The position numbers and the translations under genes are program-made. Source: Streptomyces albireticuli (GTDB lineage Bacteria > Actinomycetota > Actinomycetes > Streptomycetales > Streptomycetaceae). Taken from it: a stretch of 64,000 bases of DNA. Positions 9,803-17,663 of this stretch are shown here, one piece after another (position 1 is the stretch's first letter; each line of letters opens with the position of its first letter). The notes under the pieces were generated by a model, which made no database searches, was not told where the DNA came from, and saw only the letters and a list, made by a program, of their open reading frames with translations. The stretch is taken from assembly GCF_021228125.1 (NCBI RefSeq), contig NZ_JAJQQS010000023.1, positions 86,082 through 150,081 on the forward strand. The letters run 5' to 3'.

Positions 9803-10108
9803 ATGAGCGTGGTCGATCTGGTCCGGGCGGCGACGGTACTGCCGGACGCCTGGAGTTCCCGGCCGCTGGGAAAGGTGGGGACGGCGTGCGTCAAGGTGCT
9901 GCGCATGGACGCGCTGCCCGTGGAGGAGGAGACGCACGGCACCGCCGAGGTGCTGCTCGTGCTCGACGGCAGGCTCGAACTGACCGTGAAGGGTGTCGAG
10001 GTGTCGGTCGGGCCGGGCGAGATGTACCTGGTGGAGGCGGGTGCCCGGCACGCGGTCCGGCCGGGCGGCCACGGCACCCTGGTGATCGTGGAAGTGCCCG
10101 AGGGGTGA
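9803..10108 (+). CDS. Small cupin-fold protein (101 aa)
   Basis: The ATG at 9803 has GGGAGG 6 nt upstream; an ATG at 9798 is out of frame. The protein has the single-domain cupin pattern: ETHGTAEVLLVLDGRLELTV (residues 34-53) corresponds to the first cupin box with the metal-binding His/Glu region, and VGPGEMYLVEAGARHAVRP (near 70-88) to the second box with its His. Stand-alone cupins of this size bind small ligands or metal and may be enzymes or sensors. The gene is monocistronic behind the 9757-9787 hairpin. The function cannot be narrowed further. Confidence 0.8.
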   Translation: MSVVDLVRAATVLPDAWSSRPLGKVGTACVKVLRMDALPVEEETHGTAEVLLVLDGRLELTVKGVEVSVGPGEMYLVEAGARHAVRPGGHGTLVIVEVPEG

Positions 10109-10297
10109 GGTGGTGAGGGCCGCCGGATCGGGGGGCACGGTATTGGTACGCGGTCGGCCGGTACGGCGAATGGACGCGGCGTCCGCACCCTCGTCGGGGC
10201 CCGTGACCTGCGGTCGCAAGTGCTGTCGCTGACCCGTTCGACGCCCCCGTGCCGGTCCGCGCGTTAGCCGTGGCGGGTGCCAGGAACATGGAAGTGC

Positions 10298-11866
10298 ATG
10301 CCCACACCCCCTGCTACGACGCACGAGTCCTACTGGATGGATTCCACCCCCGCCACGGCGTACGCGGCGCTGGGCCCCGTGGAGACCGAAGCGGAGGTCG
10401 CCGTCGTCGGAGGCGGCATCGCCGGTCTGTGCACGGCCTGGGAGCTGGCCCGGGCGGGTGCGGACGTGGTCGTCCTGGAAGCCGACCGGATCGCGGCCGG
10501 CGTCACCGGGTACACGACGGCGAAGGTGTCCGCGCTGCAAGGGCTGGTCTACAGCGGGATCCGGTCCGCGCACGGCCCGGAGGCGGCCGCCCTGTACGCG
10601 CGTGCGCAGCTGGACGCCGTCGAGCACACGGCCGCGCTCTGCGCCCGTGCGGGCGCGGACGCCGAGCTGGAGCGGGCGGACGCCTTCACGTACGCCGAGA
10701 CGCCGGAGGGCGCGGAGGCGGTACGGGAGGAGGCCCGGGCGGCGGGGGAGGCCGGGCTCGACGTCGGTACCGTCGGCGACCCGGCGGACCTGCCTTTCCC
10801 CGTCGCGGCCGCGGTGCGCCTTCCCGGGCAGCTGCAGTTCCACCCGCGGAAGTTCCTGCTGGCCCTGGCGGAGGGGTTCACGGCCGGGGGCGGGCGTATC
10901 CATGAACGCACCCGTGTCACCGCCCTGCGCGAAGGCGCCCACTGCCACCTCACCACGGAGGGTGGCGGCACGGTCCGGGCGCGCGACGTCGTCGTCGCCA
11001 CGCACTACCCGGTCTTCGACCGGTCGCTGCTGTTCGCCCGGCTCACACCGCGGCGCGAGCTGGTGGTCGCCGCAGCCGTGCCCGCCGGCCCGGCGCCCCG
11101 GGGCATGTACCTCACGCCGGAGGGCGGCACGCGCTCGGTGCGCACCGCCCCGTACGGGGACGGGCGCCGCCTCGTGATCGTCACCGGCGAGAAGTTTACC
11201 CCCGGGGCGGCCGACGTGGAAGCGCGGTTCGCCCGCCTGCGGCGCTGGGCGGAGGAACGCGTCCCCGGCTTCGGCGACTCCACGGTCCACTACCGGTGGG
11301 CCGCCCAGGACAACGACTCCGACGACCACGTCCCCTACATCGGCCCGGCCCATCCCGGCACCCGGCACGTCCACGTGGCCACCGGCTTCGGCGGCTGGGG
11401 CATGACCAACGGCGTACTGGCCGGCCGGCTGCTCGCCGCCCGTATCACCGGCGGCCCGCGCCCCGACTGGACGCAGCTGTTCGACCCCCGCAGACTGCCG
11501 CCCCTGCGCCGGACGGGCGCGCTGCTGAAGGACCAGATGGAGGTGGCCAAGCACTTCGTCGGCGACCGCCTGCACACCACCCACGTCGACTCCGTCACCG
11601 ACATCGCACCCGGCCGGGGCGCGGTCGTACGCGTCGACGGCCGCCGGTGCGCCGTCTACCGCGAGCCTTCGGGAGAGGCCCGCGCCGTCTCCGCCAGGTG
11701 CACGCACCTGGGCTGCCTCGTCCACTTCAACGACGCCGAACGCACCTGGGACTGCCCCTGCCACGGCTCGCGCTTCGCCACCGACGGCTCGGTCCTGCAC
11801 GGCCCCGCCGTCCACCCCCTCGAACCGCGCGACCTGCCGGGCCCGGACCGTACCGACGAGGCGTGA
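10298..11866 (+). CDS. FAD-dependent oxidoreductase with C-terminal Rieske [2Fe-2S] domain
   Basis: Numbered from the ATG at 10298; a GTG at 10277 in the same frame is an alternative, and neither has a strong ribosome site. The dinucleotide-binding motif VAVVGGGIAGLCTAWEL lies at about residues 35-50, followed by a DAO-type FAD domain with the late motif THVDSV. The C terminus is a Rieske domain: CTHLGC (from C468, H470) and CPCHGS (C486, H489) give the two Cys and two His cluster ligands. GYTTAKVSALQ near 70 is typical of this glycine-oxidase-like subfamily. Such enzymes oxidise amines or amino acids using FAD and pass electrons through the cluster. The substrate is unknown and the gene stands alone. 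Confidence 0.88.
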   Translation: MPTPPATTHESYWMDSTPATAYAALGPVETEAEVAVVGGGIAGLCTAWELARAGADVVVLEADRIAAGVTGYTTAKVSALQGLVYSGIRSAHGPEAAALYARAQLDAVEHTAALCARAGADAELERADAFTYAETPEGAEAVREEARAAGEAGLDVGTVGDPADLPFPVAAAVRLPGQLQFHPRKFLLALAEGFTAGGGRIHERTRVTALREGAHCHLTTEGGGTVRARDVVVATHYPVFDRSLLFARLTPRRELVVAAAVPAGPAPRGMYLTPEGGTRSVRTAPYGDGRRLVIVTGEKFTPGAADVEARFARLRRWAEERVPGFGDSTVHYRWAAQDNDSDDHVPYIGPAHPGTRHVHVATGFGGWGMTNGVLAGRLLAARITGGPRPDWTQLFDPRRLPPLRRTGALLKDQMEVAKHFVGDRLHTTHVDSVTDIAPGRGAVVRVDGRRCAVYREPSGEARAVSARCTHLGCLVHFNDAERTWDCPCHGSRFATDGSVLHGPAVHPLEPRDLPGPDRTDEA

Positions 11867-11989
11867 CACCCGCGCCCAGCGGTGACGGGACCTTCCGGGA
11901 GGCCGCCCACTTCCGTGGGAAGCCGTGGCCTCGTCCTCGGGCGGACCACGGGCCGTGCCGTCCCCCGGTGGTCCGCATACCGTGGCCCC

Positions 11990-13051
11990 ATGGGTGAGGA
12001 GAGTGACGGCTCCGGCGCGTCCCGGGGCTCTGTTCGCGGGCGGTGCTGGTCGGCGTTCCGGCGGTCGCCCTTCTTTCCCGCCACCGTGCTCGTGCTCATC
12101 GTGGCCGCGGCCGCCGGGCTCTTCGCGGGCTCCTACACCTATGCCATGGCCAATCCGACCCCGCACAACATCCCCACCGCCGTCACCGGGGTCCCCGCGT
12201 CCGAGGTCAAGCGGGCCGAATTCGTGCAGGGCATGGAGCGGGCGCTGGGGGCCGAGCTCCGGCTCCGGCACTTCGCGACCTACCAGGAGGCCCGGAACGC
12301 GGTCGACGACCAGCGGGTCTACGCCATCCTCCAGAGCCGGCACCACGCGGCCGGACTGGACGTCTCCGGGGCCTCCGGGGCCACCGTCGCCCAACTGCTG
12401 GCCGAGACCGCGCCGCGGGTCGGCGAGGAGATCGGCGTCCCCGTGGCCGTCCGGGACGTGAATCCTCTCCAGAAAGGCGATCCGCGCGGTCTCGCGCTTT
12501 TCTACATCACCCTGGCGGCCGTCATCCTCGGATTCGTCGGCGCCATTCAGATGAGCGTCCACGCGGGCGCGCTCAATCCGGCCGAGCGCATCGCGTTCAC
12601 CGCCGCCTATTCCGTGCTCGGCGGCTTCACCATCGCCGCGGTCGTGGACTGGGGCCTGGGCGCGGTGCGGCTGCCTTTCGCGGAATCCTGGCTGATTCTG
12701 GCGCTGACCCTGTTCACCTCGGGCATGGTTTTCACGATGTTCAACGCCCTCTTCGGGCGGTGGGCCATGCTGCCCACCTGGGGCCTCATGGTCCTGCTGG
12801 GCAACCCGTCCTCGGGCGGTGCCGTCTCCTGGCCGCTGCTGCCCTCGCTCCTCGGCGAGATCGGCCGCTGGCTGCCCCCGGGCGCCTCCGTGAACGCTCA
12901 GCACACGGCCGTCTACTTCCAGCAGCACCAGCACTTCTTCCCGTTCGCCGTGCTGATCGCCTGGGCCGCGCTGTCCTGCGCGGTCTTCTGGACCCGGCGG
13001 CACCGCCACCCCGGCGGACGCGAAACGGCGGCCGCGGCGGCCGCGGGCTGA
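11990..13051 (+). CDS. Multi-pass membrane protein, ABC-2/DUF3533-like
   Basis: The ATG at 11990 is chosen because the upstream in-frame extension lacks hydrophobic or conserved character. There is one N-terminal membrane segment (FFPATVLVLIVAAAAGLFAG, about 27-46). An extracellular domain of about 110 residues follows, then five hydrophobic helices from about 170 to 345 (ALFYITLAAVILGFVGAIQ, YSVLGGFTIAAVVDWGLGA, WLILALTLFTSGMVFTM and others). One N-terminal helix, a soluble loop and a C-terminal helix bundle is the layout of YhgE/Pip/DUF3533 proteins related to ABC-2 permeases. The region around NPSSGGAVSWPLLP is a typical re-entrant motif of that group. No ATPase partner is adjacent. Confidence 0.75.
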   Translation: MGEESDGSGASRGSVRGRCWSAFRRSPFFPATVLVLIVAAAAGLFAGSYTYAMANPTPHNIPTAVTGVPASEVKRAEFVQGMERALGAELRLRHFATYQEARNAVDDQRVYAILQSRHHAAGLDVSGASGATVAQLLAETAPRVGEEIGVPVAVRDVNPLQKGDPRGLALFYITLAAVILGFVGAIQMSVHAGALNPAERIAFTAAYSVLGGFTIAAVVDWGLGAVRLPFAESWLILALTLFTSGMVFTMFNALFGRWAMLPTWGLMVLLGNPSSGGAVSWPLLPSLLGEIGRWLPPGASVNAQHTAVYFQQHQHFFPFAVLIAWAALSCAVFWTRRHRHPGGRETAAAAAAG

Positions 13052-13383
13052 TTCCCTCCCCTTCCGCCGCTCTTCGCGCTGACGCTGTGCTTGCGGATCC
13101 TTGCTTTGTGTTGTTTCGGGGGTGTCCCCGTGTGAGGCGCCCCATGCGGCGTGCGTCACTTACGAAGGTGATTAGTGGACAAGGTCGCCGCATTCCGGGG
13201 GCGGGCGGGTTTCCGGGTGCCGCTCGATGAATGTCCTTAGTAGGTCACAGTGATTGCCAGGCCTTTTGCCGGCCGCTAACAATTACGGGGTCGCTGGGCG
13301 CCGTCGACCGAGAAACGGCGCTTTGCTTTTGCGCCGCTTCAGGGCCGGGCGACATCCCCGCGATCGGAAGGTTCAGCTCACTC
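13052..13383 (+). other. 332-bp gap with probable structured leader of the transglycosylase gene
   Basis: No gene is supported here. The last 130 bp contain several short complementary segments (GGCC..GGCC around 13260-13276 and CGGCGC..GCGCCG around 13314-13341 with a T-rich loop) before the ribosome site GGAAGG. Cell-wall hydrolase genes in Streptomyces are often preceded by c-di-AMP riboswitches, but I could not find the conserved ydaO core here. It is recorded as an unassigned long leader. Confidence 0.35.
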
Positions 13384-14079
13384 ATGCGCTCCACCATCTC
13401 CGCTTATACCCGTCTGCCCAAGATCCACAAGTTCTCCGTCGCCGGCATCGCCGCGACCGGTGCCGCCGTCGTCGCGGTGGCCGTCGCCCCCCAGGCCTTC
13501 GCCGCCGACACGCACACCGCTCCGGCGCCGACGGCCGCCGTGCAGCCCGTGGCCGTCGGTGCCGACACCGTCGACGAGGCGCAGCTGGCCGAGCTGGCGA
13601 AGCGCGTCGACGACGCCGCCGAGGCCGGTCAGGCCGCCGCCGCGAAGGCGAAGGCGGACGGCGAGCGGGCCGAGCAGCAGGCCGCCAACCGCTCCACCGA
13701 GCGCAAGGCCATCGAGGCCCGGCCCGCCGCCCCCGCCGCCCCGGCGAAGAAGACCTACGCCGACAACCTGGACGGCTGGATCAAGGAGGCCGTGGACATC
13801 CTGCAGGCCAAGGGCATCCCGGCCTCGTACGACGGCATCAAGCGCAATGTCATGCGTGAGTCGACCGGTAACCCGCGTGCGATCAACAACTGGGACGTCA
13901 ACGCCGTCAACGGCATCCCCTCGAAGGGCCTGCTCCAGGTGATCGACCCGACCTTCAAGGCGTACCACGTCGAGGGCACCTCCTGGGACATCTACGACCC
14001 GGTCGCCAACATCACCGCCGCGTGCAACTACGCCGCCGACAAGTACGGCTCGATGGACAACGTCAACTCCGCGTACTGA
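13384..14079 (+). CDS. Secreted SLT-domain transglycosylase/lysozyme-like hydrolase
   Basis: The ATG at 13384 follows GGAAGG and opens a clear signal peptide (hydrophobic core GIAATGAAVVAVAVAPQAFA, cleavage after about residue 40). Residues 62-120 are an Ala/Glu/Lys-rich helical linker. Residues 125-231 form an SLT-type lytic domain: MRESTGNPRAIN holds the catalytic Glu159, followed by the GLLQVIDPTFKAY motif of soluble transglycosylases. The product cuts peptidoglycan outside the membrane, probably in growth, sporulation or germination. A strong hairpin follows the gene. Confidence 0.88.
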   Translation: MRSTISAYTRLPKIHKFSVAGIAATGAAVVAVAVAPQAFAADTHTAPAPTAAVQPVAVGADTVDEAQLAELAKRVDDAAEAGQAAAAKAKADGERAEQQAANRSTERKAIEARPAAPAAPAKKTYADNLDGWIKEAVDILQAKGIPASYDGIKRNVMRESTGNPRAINNWDVNAVNGIPSKGLLQVIDPTFKAYHVEGTSWDIYDPVANITAACNYAADKYGSMDNVNSAY

Positions 14080-14119
14080 CCGGCCCGGCTCGCCCGGCAG
14101 CGCCGGCCGACCGCACTCC

Positions 14120-14164
14120 GCCGAGGGCGGTGGCACCCCTGCGAGGGGCGCCACCGCCCTCGGC
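14120..14164 (+). terminator. Strong hairpin terminator after the transglycosylase gene
   Basis: GCCGAGGGCGGTGGC (14120-14134) pairs perfectly with GCCACCGCCCTCGGC (14150-14164). The inner CCCCT/AGGGG also pairs. It lies 40 bp after the stop. Confidence 0.8.
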
Positions 14165-14265
14165 GCGTACCCGGGGTAACCGGGGCCCCGGTGAGCCGGG
14201 AGGAATGGACGGGCCAAGATGAGGTAGCCGGAAAGACGAAGACGTTCGAACACTGGAGGGACGCG

Positions 14266-14811
14266 ATGTTACGGAGCACCCTGCGCAGGACCGCCGCCAC
14301 CACCCTGGCGACGGCGGCGACGGTGGCGGCGGTCACCGTCGGCGGCGCGGCCACGGCCTCGGCCGCCCCGGCCGCCGCGCAGACCCCGACCTGCCACGTA
14401 TCAGGCCTGCGGGCCTCGCTGTCCGACAAGGGCGGCCACCAGAACGGCATGTCCCACGAGGGCACCGTGCTGGCCCTGACCAACACCTCCGGCCGTACCT
14501 GCGCGCTGCGCGGCTACCCCGGCCTCCAGCTCGAGGACACCCGTCACCAGGCGGTCGACACGGACACCTCCTGGGGGAGCACCTACTTCGTCCCCGACCC
14601 CGGCAAGCGCACGCTCGTCCTGAAGCCCGGCGGTTCCGCCGAGGCGGCCCTGGCGTGGGCGCACGCCGACGCCCCGCGGCTGGTGCAGGCCGGCTACCTG
14701 CGCATCACGCCCCCGGCGTCCCGTGACCACCTGACGATCCCGTTCGAGAAGACGGTGACCAACGGCCACCTCTCCGTCACCGCGTTCGCGTACCGCATCG
14801 ACGTGTCCTGA
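14266..14811 (+). CDS. Secreted DUF4232 protein
   Basis: The ATG at 14266 has GGAGGG 6 nt upstream. A signal peptide covers about residues 1-37 (AATVAAVTVGGAATASAAPA). The mature part has the DUF4232 pattern: LTNTSGRTCALRGYPGLQL (near 70-88), a beta-sandwich of small actinobacterial secreted proteins, with one Cys pair (C45 region with the TCALRGYP Cys). Proteins of this type are abundant in Streptomyces and mostly lack an assigned role. It is convergent with the deiminase gene at 14833. Confidence 0.85.
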   Translation: MLRSTLRRTAATTLATAATVAAVTVGGAATASAAPAAAQTPTCHVSGLRASLSDKGGHQNGMSHEGTVLALTNTSGRTCALRGYPGLQLEDTRHQAVDTDTSWGSTYFVPDPGKRTLVLKPGGSAEAALAWAHADAPRLVQAGYLRITPPASRDHLTIPFEKTVTNGHLSVTAFAYRIDVS

Positions 14812-14832
14812 CGCCGGCCGCCACGAGCCCCT

Positions 14833-16617
14833 CTACGTGATCTCGCGGAGGGCGTTCGTGGCGCAGTGCACTTCGCCGCCGCCGAGGTGTGCCCAGGAGA
14901 AGTTCTCCACCCAGCGCACCCGCACCCCGCCGGTGGCCAGGGCGCGCTCGGTCTCGGCGCGGAAGAGGTCGCGGCCGGCGACCCGCGGTCCGTGCGGGGC
15001 GGGGGCGGCGAAGTCGCGGGCGGTCAGGGACAGTCCGTTGGCGAGCGCGGGGGAGAGCGCGATGTGGCGCCGAGGCCGGCCCTCGCCCGCTTCGACCCGG
15101 TAGTAGAGGACCGGCAGGCGGACGATCTCCCGCGGCTTCAGCCCGGTCTCCCGCAGCAGGACCGCGAGTTGCCCGTCGATGTGCCGGGCCGCGTCCTCGT
15201 TGTCGCCGGCCCGCCGCTCATGGCGCAGCAACTCGTCGACGGTCGGCTTGTGCTCCGCGACCGTGTCCGCGAAGAGGCGCTGCCCGCCCTCGCCCGCGGC
15301 CCGGGCCTGTTCGAGCAGGGCCAGGGCCCCTCGGGGGTCGGAGACGGCCAGCGTCCAGCCGCGCGCGTTGTCCGCCCGTACGACGTGGACGGTCTCGTCG
15401 ACGTGGCCGACCAGCAGCCAGGAGGTGTCCAGCACCACCGAGGGCTGCTGTCCCTGGGCGTCCAGCATGCGGACGAACGACGGGTCGGGGCGGCGGTCGG
15501 CACTGCTGCCGTAGAGGACCCGGCCCCGCGGGTGCCCGGCGTACGGCGGCAGGGACTCGAAGTTGCCCGTGAAGTTCAGCAGTTCGTCGACGTTCTTCTC
15601 GCGCCGGGACGTGGGCGTGTACTGCTGGACCACCCCCACACCGGGACCGCGGAGGTCCTGGTAGAGGAGCCGTCCCGCGCGGCGGAGGCTCGCGGAGCGG
15701 CCGTCGGCGGACGTCCAGTGGTTGGGGGAGCGCAGCAGGACGCGCATCGTGTGCCGGCCGTGGGGCGTCTCCCTGGTGACGTAGCCCGGCTCGGCGATGT
15801 CCTGGCGCCAGATGTCCTTCCACCACCGCGCGGTGCCGGGCTGGAAGCGCAGGTCACTGTCGGGAAGGCCGGAGCTCCTCGCCGCTTCGCGCAGGGAGTC
15901 CGCGAACTCCCGCCACTGGCCGGGAGGCCGGGTCGCGGTGGGGACCTCGACGGGCTGCCCCTCGCCCGGCCCCGGCGCGGCGGCGAAGACGTGCCGCGCG
16001 CGCTGGAGGTCGTGTTGCAGCAGGACCGGCGCCACGTGCAGGGCCGCCCGGGCCGCCCGGGTGACTCCGTCCCGTGTGACGGTCAGGGTCACGTCGATCC
16101 GGCCGTCCCACCGCTCGCGGTCACGCACGATGTCGCGGGCTTCTACGGCCAGCCGGGCCCCGCGCCGCAGCTCCCGGGCGGTCAACCGCCCGTCGGCGCC
16201 CAGCGACACGTACCGCCCGTCGCGCACCACGAAGACGCGCGCGTAGGGGCGCTGGGCGGCGGGCAGCGAGACCTGGCCCTCGGCACGGTCGCCCGCGGCC
16301 AGGGGCAGCACGCTCAGCGGGGTGAGGTCCTCGGCGTCGGCGGCCCCGTTGACCACCTCGTCCGCGGCGTCGTGGCACGCGGCGAGCCGTTCGTCGACGG
16401 CCACGTCGAGCCGGTCCAGGTCGCCGGGGCGCAGGGCGCAGCGCCGGGCGTCGTCGTCGACGTTCGGCAGTACGGTCGTGCCCTCGGGCGCGCGCAGTTC
16501 GAGCCCGGCGACCGTGGCGGAGGCCCGGGCGCCGGCGGGGGAGATCAGCGTGGCTACGACGGCCGCGCAGGCCAGCGCGCCGGCCATGGACGCCCGCCTG
16601 GTCAGTGGACTGGTCAT
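14833..16617 (-). CDS. Secreted protein-arginine deiminase (PAD family)
   Basis: It converts peptidyl-arginine to citrulline. The C-terminal half matches the vertebrate-type PAD catalytic domain. Asp273 lies in RQDIAEPGYV (equivalent to PAD4 D350), His405 and Asp407 in WLLVGHVDE (H471/D473), and Cys585 in GGEVHCATNALREI (C645). The region GNFESLPPYAGHPRGRVLYG (351-370) matches the PAD segment that precedes the active-site His. The N terminus is a signal peptide with a twin-arginine-like LTRRASMAG, cleaved after about residue 32, so the enzyme acts outside the cell. Residues 40-250 replace the two immunoglobulin-like PAD domains with a beta-rich region. At 594 aa it is slightly shorter than vertebrate PADs (about 660). 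It is monocistronic. Confidence 0.9.
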   Translation of the reverse strand: MTSPLTRRASMAGALACAAVVATLISPAGARASATVAGLELRAPEGTTVLPNVDDDARRCALRPGDLDRLDVAVDERLAACHDAADEVVNGAADAEDLTPLSVLPLAAGDRAEGQVSLPAAQRPYARVFVVRDGRYVSLGADGRLTARELRRGARLAVEARDIVRDRERWDGRIDVTLTVTRDGVTRAARAALHVAPVLLQHDLQRARHVFAAAPGPGEGQPVEVPTATRPPGQWREFADSLREAARSSGLPDSDLRFQPGTARWWKDIWRQDIAEPGYVTRETPHGRHTMRVLLRSPNHWTSADGRSASLRRAGRLLYQDLRGPGVGVVQQYTPTSRREKNVDELLNFTGNFESLPPYAGHPRGRVLYGSSADRRPDPSFVRMLDAQGQQPSVVLDTSWLLVGHVDETVHVVRADNARGWTLAVSDPRGALALLEQARAAGEGGQRLFADTVAEHKPTVDELLRHERRAGDNEDAARHIDGQLAVLLRETGLKPREIVRLPVLYYRVEAGEGRPRRHIALSPALANGLSLTARDFAAPAPHGPRVAGRDLFRAETERALATGGVRVRWVENFSWAHLGGGEVHCATNALREIT

Positions 16618-16807
16618 GCCCCCACTGTCGCGCGGCCGGGCGGCACGTCACATCGGCCACCCGGCGGATGCCGGGCTGCATCGTTGTGTCCAGTCCGGGG
16701 GCGGGCCTCTCCCCTCACGGGTGGAGTCCCGATCGCGCCACCCGAGGGGCGGTCCCGGCCTTCGGGTCAGCCTTCCTGGTTCACGGCCCCCATGCCCGGC
16801 CCCCGGG

Positions 16808-17440
16808 TCAGGGCCTGTAGATGCAAGCCGCCAGCCGGGTGTGCGACTTCCAGCCCAGCGTCTCGTACAGGGCCCGTCCCTCGTCCGTCGCCGCCAGGAC
16901 GCCGAGGGACGCGCCCTCGGCCACGGCGTGGTCGGCCAGCGCGCGCATCACGAAGGCGCCGAGGCCGCGGCGGCGGTGGGCCTCCTCGGTCACCACCTTG
17001 TCGAAGACCGCTTCCTGACCGAGCAGCGCCATCTGCCCCTGGGCGGCGACCTCGCCCCCGGCGTCGCGCACCCGGACGTACGTGACGCCGTCGTCCGTCT
17101 CCAGCGAGGCGGTGTACCCGTCGGGTGCGACGGGTCCGGTGGCGGTCAGGTCGACGGCCATGAGATGACCGGCCTCCGCCTCGTCGACCACCCAGCCACG
17201 CGGCAGCCACGGCCTGATGTCCTCGGGCTCCACGGGCGCCTTGAGCCAGGTGTGCGCGACGTCCACCGTGGCCGCGGCCGCGCGCACCGCCGGCTCGTCG
17301 GCCTCGAAGAGCACATGGCGCCCCATGTGTGTGGGCTGTCCCACCTCCATGTAGGTGCCCCAGGGGTGTTCGGTGGGCGGCGGTGTGTGCCGTGACAGTG
17401 CCCATCCCGCAGCCCATACCTTGACAAGTTCCGCTACCAC
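16808..17440 (-). CDS. GNAT-family N-acetyltransferase
   Basis: I chose the GTG at 17440 because caggagg lies 4-5 nt upstream of it; a GTG at 17464 is in frame but contains that ribosome site. The C-terminal half shows the acetyl-CoA-binding GNAT motif A: VVTEEAHRRRGLGAFVMRAL holds RRRGLG. It is followed by LGVLAATDEGRALYETLGW, the usual motif B. The N-terminal 90 residues are less conserved. The substrate cannot be told from sequence. Confidence 0.87.
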   Translation of the reverse strand: MVAELVKVWAAGWALSRHTPPPTEHPWGTYMEVGQPTHMGRHVLFEADEPAVRAAAATVDVAHTWLKAPVEPEDIRPWLPRGWVVDEAEAGHLMAVDLTATGPVAPDGYTASLETDDGVTYVRVRDAGGEVAAQGQMALLGQEAVFDKVVTEEAHRRRGLGAFVMRALADHAVAEGASLGVLAATDEGRALYETLGWKSHTRLAACIYRP

Positions 17441-17663
17441 GACGCCTCCTGATGTAACCGTCACTCAGCAGGAGCGCACATTACGCGCTGCCGCGTGTCA
17501 CGGCACTCCATTTTTCGGTGACGGGAGCGCCCGGGCCTCGTCATCTCCCCTTGCGCGAGCCGAAGTCGGCGGGTCCCCGGGCCGGGCGGGCGTCGCGTGC
17601 GGCCCCCGCCCCGGCGCCGTAGGATCCCACGAGTCCAAGGGGGCATGCGGATGCCGGTCGGAA

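Noticed and set aside
9689..13159. 1156-aa open frame on - over the cupin-to-membrane-protein region
   Set aside because: It covers several genes with good motifs on +, including a Rieske domain and membrane helices. It is a GC-skew shadow.
13200..13383. c-di-AMP (ydaO-type) riboswitch before the transglycosylase
   Set aside because: The leader is long and has short stems, but the conserved GGGGACC and GUCAGCUAAC core segments are missing as far as I can read. Only an unassigned leader is reported.
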